Assembly (NCBI GenBank): GCA_044221335.1 | Contig: JBGAPI010000041.1 | Location: 1-47,391, forward strand | Direction of reading: 5' to 3' | DNA length: 47,391 nucleotides | Origin: JBGAPI01 sp044221335 | GTDB lineage: Bacteria; Pseudomonadota; Gammaproteobacteria; Xanthomonadales; Ahniellaceae | In this document: one piece after another, positions 42,897-47,391 of the stretch | Layout: every line of letters starts with the position of its first letter | How positions within the stretch are numbered: position 1 is the first letter of the stretch | Program-made: the position numbers and the translations under genes | The notes under the pieces: model-generated | The model's database searches: none | Seen by the model: the letters and a program-made list of their open reading frames with translations, nothing else | Told to the model about the DNA's origin: nothing

Positions 42897-44347
42897 GCGC
42901 GCCGCGCCGACTGTCGGCGGCGACCGTCGGCGCGCTGCCGGCGAACGTCGAGCGTCCCCGCTACGCCCGCGAGGCCTGCCGGATCGGCGTCGTCCACCTC
43001 GGTCCCGGCGCTTTCCATCGGGCTCACCAGGCCTGGTTCTGGGACGAGTTGCTCGCCCACGATCCGCGCTGGGCGGTCTCTGCGGTCTCGCTGCGCACAC
43101 CGGATCTCCGCGCCACTCTGGCGCCGCAGGATGGCCTCTACGCGCTGGCAGTGCGCGACGCCGAGCCGCGCCTGCGGGTGATCGGCGCGCTGCGGGAATG
43201 CCTTGTTGCCGCCGAGGAGCCCGCGGCGGTGCGGGCGCGCCTGGACCACCCCGACACCCGCGTCGTCAGCGCGACCGTCACCGAGAAGGGCTACTGCCTT
43301 GCTGCCGATGGGACGCTCGACCGGGCGCACCCCGACATCGTCCACGATCTCGCGCATCCGGAATCGCCACGCAGCCTCGTCGGCGCCCTCGGCGCGGCGC
43401 TGCGTCGCCGCCACGCGCAGGACCGGCCGCCGTTCCTGACCCTCTCGTGCGACAACCTCGCGGACAACGGTCGCCTGCTTCGCGCCGCGGTGCTGGACTT
43501 CGTCGAGGTGTTCGATCGCGACGCCGCGCGCTGGATCGCCGAGCACGCGCGCTTCCCGCGCAGCATGGTCGACGCGATCGTGCCGGCGACCGACACGGCG
43601 CTGCGCGACAGCGTCGCGGAACAGCTCGGCGTCCCCGATGCCTGGCCGGTGCAGCGCGAGGCCTGGTGCCAATGGGTGCTCGACGCCGACCTCGGCGACT
43701 CGGCGCCGGACCTCGCCGCGGTCGGCGTCACCCTGACCGACGATGTCGCCGGTTTTGCGGCCTGCAAGCTGCGCCTGCTCAACGCCGCACACTCCACCCT
43801 CGCCTACCTCGGCCTGCTGCTGGGGCACGCGCAGGTCCATCGGGCGATGGCGGACCCGCGCCTCGCCCGGCACGTCGAGCGACTGCTGACGCGCGAGATC
43901 GCGCCCACGCTCGTGCCGCCGCGCGGCCTCGACCTGTCGGGCTACATCGACGCCACCCTACAGCGCTTCCGCAATCCCGCCTTGCCGCACGCGCTGGCGC
44001 AGATCGCCTGGGACGGTTCGCAGAAGCTGCCGATCCGCATCGGCCTCACGCTCGTGCAGGCCCTGCGCGAGGGCCGCCCGGCGGCGGGCCTCGTGCTGAG
44101 CTTCGCGGCGTGGCTGCAGTTCCTGCGCTGCCGCGTGCGCGACGGCATTCCGCTGGTCGATCCGCGCGCCGCTCAGCTCACGGCCGTCGCCGCGCGCTGC
44201 AGCGGACGCGCGAGCGACGATCTCGGCCCCTGGTTCGCGCTCGACGCCCTGATTCCGGACGCGCTGCGATCCGATGCGCGCTTCGTCGCTGGCCTCGCTT
44301 CGGCCTACGACCGGCTCGGGGCCGGCGAATTTCCGCTGCTCGACTGA
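42893..44347 (+). CDS. uxuB: Fructuronate reductase-like (UxuB) mannitol dehydrogenase family protein
   Basis: 484 residues from GTG at 42893, overlapping the uxaA stop. The opening IGVVHLGPGAFHRAHQAWFWDELL and TVTEKGYCL, LSCDNLADNGRL, MVDAIVPATD, KLRLLNAAHSTLAYLG and DGSQKLPIR segments match the UxuB/mannitol dehydrogenase family. UxuB reduces fructuronate to mannonate. Here it is coupled to altronate dehydratase rather than mannonate dehydratase, so activity on tagaturonate (UxaB role) should also be considered. Confidence 0.85.
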   Translation: MSAPRRLSAATVGALPANVERPRYAREACRIGVVHLGPGAFHRAHQAWFWDELLAHDPRWAVSAVSLRTPDLRATLAPQDGLYALAVRDAEPRLRVIGALRECLVAAEEPAAVRARLDHPDTRVVSATVTEKGYCLAADGTLDRAHPDIVHDLAHPESPRSLVGALGAALRRRHAQDRPPFLTLSCDNLADNGRLLRAAVLDFVEVFDRDAARWIAEHARFPRSMVDAIVPATDTALRDSVAEQLGVPDAWPVQREAWCQWVLDADLGDSAPDLAAVGVTLTDDVAGFAACKLRLLNAAHSTLAYLGLLLGHAQVHRAMADPRLARHVERLLTREIAPTLVPPRGLDLSGYIDATLQRFRNPALPHALAQIAWDGSQKLPIRIGLTLVQALREGRPAAGLVLSFAAWLQFLRCRVRDGIPLVDPRAAQLTAVAARCSGRASDDLGPWFALDALIPDALRSDARFVAGLASAYDRLGAGEFPLLD

Positions 44348-44353
44348 CTCGTC

Positions 44354-45634
44354 TCACTTCAGCAGATGCGGCAGCCACAGCGACAGCTGCGGCACGAAGG
44401 CGACCAGCAGCAGCACCGCGAACGCGACGAGGTAGAACGGCCAGATGCTGCGCATCGCATGGCCGATGCTGATCCCGCCGATCGCGGTGCCGACGAACAG
44501 CACCGAGCCCAGCGGCGGCGTGATCAGGCCGATGCCGCCCTTCAGGATCAGGATCACCCCGAAGTGCACCGGGTCGATCCCGATCGAGCGCGCGACCGGC
44601 AGGAAGATCGGCGTGCAGATGATGATCATCGGCGCCAGATCCATGAAGGTGCCGATCACCAGCAGCATCAGGATCATCAGCGCCAGGATCACGTTCTTGT
44701 CGGCCGACACGCTGGTCACCGCGGACACCGCGGCGGCCGGGACCTGCAGGTAGGCGAGCAGCCAGCCGAAGCTCGCCGCCGCGGCGATCACGAACAGGAT
44801 CATTCCGGTAGTGCGCGCGGCGCCGCGGCAGGTCTCGAGGAAATCGGCGCGGCCGAGGCGGCGGTGCACCAGCACGGTGACGAGCAGCGCGTAGCAGACC
44901 GCGATCGACGCGCTCTCCACCGCGGTGAACACGCCGGCGCGGATGCCGATGAAGATCAGCGCGACCAGCAGCAGGCCGGGAAGCGCGGCGACGAAGCGGC
45001 GGCCGACCACCGCCAGGCCGGGAAAGGCCTCGACCGCGTAGCCGCGGCGCCCCGCCATCCACCAGGCCGTGCCCATCAGCGCGACGGTCAGCAGCAGCGC
45101 GGGCACCACGCCGGCGGCGAACAGGTCGGCGATCGAGATGCCGCCGCCGGCCGCGGCGGAATACAGGATGAGGTTGTGCGAGGGCGGCACCAGCAGCGCC
45201 ACCAGCGCCGCGGTCATCGTCACGTTGACCGCGTAGTCGCGGTCGAAGCCGCGGGCGGCCATCTGCGGAATCATCGCGCCGCCGATCGCGGAGACGTCGG
45301 CAAGAGCAGAGCCAGAGACTCCGCCGAAGAACAGCGCCGAAAGTACGCTCACTTGGCCCAAACCGCCGCGCAGATGGCCGACCAGCGCGGAGGCCAGGCC
45401 GATCAGGCGCTCGGAGATCCCGCCGCGCAGCATCAGTTCGCCGGCGAAGATGAACAGCGGGATCGCGATCAGCGACGCGGTGCCGGCACCCGACACGGTC
45501 TGCTGCACCAGCACCAGCGGCGACAGCCCGAGATGCATGAGCGTGACCAGCGAGGCCGCCAGCAGCGAATAGGCGACCGGCACGCCGAGCAGCAGCAACA
45601 GCATCAGGGTGCCGAACAACAGGGCGATGCTCAT
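44354..45634 (-). CDS. dctM: TRAP transporter large permease (DctM type)
   Basis: 426 residues from ATG at 45634. About 12 membrane segments with DctM motifs: IPLFIFAGELMLRGGI, FGGVSGSALADVSAIGGAMIPQMAARGF, LVPPSHNLILY and MDLAPMIIICTPIF. It forms the main channel of a sodium-driven solute importer. The start overlaps the small-permease stop by 4 bp. It converges with uxuB, with 6 bp between stops. Likely substrates are uronates or their derivatives, by context. Confidence 0.93.
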   Translation of the reverse strand: MSIALLFGTLMLLLLLGVPVAYSLLAASLVTLMHLGLSPLVLVQQTVSGAGTASLIAIPLFIFAGELMLRGGISERLIGLASALVGHLRGGLGQVSVLSALFFGGVSGSALADVSAIGGAMIPQMAARGFDRDYAVNVTMTAALVALLVPPSHNLILYSAAAGGGISIADLFAAGVVPALLLTVALMGTAWWMAGRRGYAVEAFPGLAVVGRRFVAALPGLLLVALIFIGIRAGVFTAVESASIAVCYALLVTVLVHRRLGRADFLETCRGAARTTGMILFVIAAAASFGWLLAYLQVPAAAVSAVTSVSADKNVILALMILMLLVIGTFMDLAPMIIICTPIFLPVARSIGIDPVHFGVILILKGGIGLITPPLGSVLFVGTAIGGISIGHAMRSIWPFYLVAFAVLLLVAFVPQLSLWLPHLLK

Positions 45635-46149
45635 GCGGCGGGCTCCGCGGCGGGGACCGGTGGCCGCAGACCATGGATCGCGCGAGCGAGGGCGAACACC
45701 GCCATCAGGGCGCCGCCGACGCACATCGGCAGGAAGTTCGCGCTCTGCGGCAATCCGCTTCCGGCACCCGGCACGTCCCAGCCGTCGACCAGCAGCACGG
45801 CGGCACCGCCGGCGAGCACCGCGCCGAGTGCGACGACGACCAGCTCGGCGAACAGGACCAGCAGGCGGCGCAGCGGCGGCGGCGCGATCTCGCGCAGCAC
45901 GAAGAAGCCGAAGTGCGCGCCCTGCTGCACGGCCCCGGCGGCGCCGAGGCTCATCGCGGTCGTCAGCAGGAACAGCGCGGCGGGCTCGGTCCAGCCCGGC
46001 GAATCGTTCAGCAGGTAGCGCGCCAGCACCTGCCAGAACTCGACCGCGACCAGGACCACCAGCGCGGCGCCGGCGGTCGCGAAGCTGATCCGCGCGAGCC
46101 CGGCGAGTGGCGCGCCGTTCGCCGCCTGCGTCATCGACGGGCCGCTCAT
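45631..46149 (-). CDS. dctQ: TRAP transporter small permease (DctQ type)
   Basis: 172 residues from ATG at 46149 (alternative ATG at 46134). Four membrane segments; EFWQVLARYLLNDSPGWTEPAALFLLTTAMSLGAA is the DctQ signature. Both ends overlap neighbours by 4 bp (dctP stop and dctM start), so the three TRAP genes are translated together. Confidence 0.9.
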   Translation of the reverse strand: MSGPSMTQAANGAPLAGLARISFATAGAALVVLVAVEFWQVLARYLLNDSPGWTEPAALFLLTTAMSLGAAGAVQQGAHFGFFVLREIAPPPLRRLLVLFAELVVVALGAVLAGGAAVLLVDGWDVPGAGSGLPQSANFLPMCVGGALMAVFALARAIHGLRPPVPAAEPAA

Positions 46150-47129
46150 GCCAGCGCCTCGATCGCCTTCAGCTGGTGGGCGATGTCGTCGTTGCGGCGG
46201 TAGTCGGCCATCAGCGGCGCCACGGCGTCGAGGAAGGCGTCGCGATCGAGCTCGTTCTCGGTGACGCCGTTGGCCAGCACGAAGGCGCGCGCCTTGGCCT
46301 CGGTGTCGTCCCACAACTGCCGCATCACCGCGACGGAAGCGCGCGCGGTCTCGACCAGCAGCTCGCGATCGGCGGGTGCCAGCGACTCGTAGACCCGCCG
46401 CGACAGCAGCAGCGCTTCCGGCGAATAGGAGTGCTGCGATTGCGACCAGTGTCGCGCTACCTCGAACTGGCGCGTGGTGTGGAAGCTCGGGAAGTTGTTC
46501 TCGGCGCCGTCGATCAGGCGCGTCTGCAGCGCGGAGAACACTTCGCCGTAGGGCAGCGGCGTCGGATTGGCACCCATCGCACGCACCATCGCCATGAAGA
46601 TGTCCGACGGCGGCACCCGGATTTTCAGGCCATGAAGGTCCGCCGGCACCACGATCGGACGCCGGGTGTTGTAGAAGCAGCGCGCGCCGGAGTCGTAGAA
46701 CGCGAGCCCGACCAGATCGCGGCGGCCGAAGGCCTCGAGGATCTCGCTACCGACCGACGAGTCGAGCACGGTGCGCAGGTGTTCGGTCGAGCGGAACACG
46801 AAGGGCAGCGACAGCACGCGGGTCAGCGGGAAAGGATTGTTCAGCGCCGCCATGTTGACCCGGGTGATCGCCAGCGCGCCGTAGCGGGCGAGGTCGATCG
46901 AATCGCCTTCGCGGCCGAGCTGGCCGGAGTGGTAGAGCCTGAGTCCCAGGCGCCCGGCGGTCTTCTCGCGCAACTGCTGGTCGATCCAGCGCAGGGCCTC
47001 GACCGTCGGATAGCCGGGGATGTGGACGTCCGACGCCGTCAGCTCGGTGAGCTCCTGTGCCGCAGCGAGCACGCGCGGCGCGGCGAGGCCGGCGACCAGC
47101 AGCGACAGGCAGGCGCGGCGCCGGTTCAC
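46146..47129 (-). CDS. dctP: TRAP transporter substrate-binding protein (DctP type)
   Basis: 327 residues from a GTG at 47129. A signal peptide with an Arg-rich start (MNRRRACLSLLVAGLAAPRVLAAA) precedes the DctP fold: LHGLKIRVPPSDIFMAMVRAMGANPTPLPYGEVFSALQTRLIDGAEN, with the Arg in KIRV that binds the carboxylate of the ligand. It delivers substrate to DctQM. The gene context (uronate catabolism) suggests a sugar acid. Confidence 0.93.
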   Translation of the reverse strand: MNRRRACLSLLVAGLAAPRVLAAAQELTELTASDVHIPGYPTVEALRWIDQQLREKTAGRLGLRLYHSGQLGREGDSIDLARYGALAITRVNMAALNNPFPLTRVLSLPFVFRSTEHLRTVLDSSVGSEILEAFGRRDLVGLAFYDSGARCFYNTRRPIVVPADLHGLKIRVPPSDIFMAMVRAMGANPTPLPYGEVFSALQTRLIDGAENNFPSFHTTRQFEVARHWSQSQHSYSPEALLLSRRVYESLAPADRELLVETARASVAVMRQLWDDTEAKARAFVLANGVTENELDRDAFLDAVAPLMADYRRNDDIAHQLKAIEALA

Positions 47130-47391
47130 GCCGCGCCCGCCGCCGCGACCAGCGGTACCGCGCGGCAGCGCACCCGGCCATGGCGGCCGAAGTCGCAGAC
47201 CGCGGACTGCCCGGCGCGGATCTCGTGGATGCCGGTGGACGCGCCGGTCGATACCAGCATGCCGGCGCGCAGCGGATGCCCGCGACGGGCGGCGATCGAC
47301 AGCGCCGTCGCCAGCGCGTCCAGCGGCTGCACGACGGCGGCGCCGCCGCGGCCGACCGTCACGCCGTCGATCAGGGTCTCCGCCACCAGTT
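47126..47391 (-). CDS. 2-keto-4-pentenoate hydratase/FAH-like protein, C-terminal part (cut by window edge)
   Basis: About 88 residues, with the frame open to the right edge. PLRAGMLVSTGASTGIHEIRAGQSAVCDFG resembles the C-terminal motif of MhpD-type hydratases and fumarylacetoacetate hydrolase relatives (G-T-x-T-G-x-x-x-x-x-G-D). The stop overlaps the GTG of dctP (GTGA-type overlap). The 5' part is outside the window, so the exact family is uncertain. Confidence 0.65.
   Translation of the reverse strand, partial: LVAETLIDGVTVGRGGAAVVQPLDALATALSIAARRGHPLRAGMLVSTGASTGIHEIRAGQSAVCDFGRHGRVRCRAVPLVAAAGAA

Overview
The window is a very GC-rich stretch of a gammaproteobacterial chromosome. The block dapF / DUF484 / xerC / hslV / hslU, a cytochrome c4 gene followed by two dsbA paralogues, an HslV with a short N-terminal propeptide, and a LacI-controlled uronate locus together suggest a member of the Xanthomonadales/Lysobacterales. 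This placement is inferred from gene content, not from a marker-gene search. Small GC hairpin repeats sit in many gaps between genes, often touching a TAG stop codon.

Left part (1-4417): the first codons of an IS110-family transposase at the edge, a 46-bp tandem repeat array, a zinc-ribbon/DUF3426 membrane protein, a GNAT acetyltransferase, an M50 membrane metalloprotease, then lptM-dapF-DUF484. Between DUF484 and xerC, where these housekeeping genes are often close together, lies an apparent RiPP island (4465-9822). It holds a lasso-type asparagine-synthetase-like cyclase, a 53-residue precursor with a lasso leader motif, a PRMT-like methyltransferase, an HPr-kinase-like kinase and a family-5 nucleotidyltransferase. 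The usual lasso RRE protein (B1) and leader peptidase (B2) are not in the window. The methyltransferase has an N-terminal region that may be an RRE-like winged helix.

Middle (9983-25247): xerC, hslV and hslU (with a sigma32-like promoter), engB, cytochrome c4, two dsbA genes, a cupin-GNAT pair, a small membrane protein, the three-gene pnt transhydrogenase operon, a PilG/PilH-like response regulator, wrbA with a DUF2069 gene, a YihY-type membrane protein, a TlpA-like thioredoxin and an acylphosphatase.

25320-28850 is a four-gene minus-strand operon in which every junction is a 4-bp ATGA overlap: radical SAM, radical SAM, class I methyltransferase, AAA_28-type P-loop protein. I do not recognise it as a described pathway. 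It is followed by a SulP transporter, a spermidine-synthase-like protein, an XRE regulator with a symmetric site in its AT-rich divergent promoter, and a 1084-residue secreted protein with two C-terminal WYPP/GQGL modules.

Right part (35335-47391): a pectin/uronate utilisation locus. uxaC-kduI-kduD-SGNH esterase run leftwards and uxaA-uxuB run rightwards, with a LacI regulator between them. The same 14-bp palindromic operator stands just upstream of both uxaC and uxaA. A TRAP transporter (dctP-dctQ-dctM), coupled to the end of a hydratase-like gene, closes the window.
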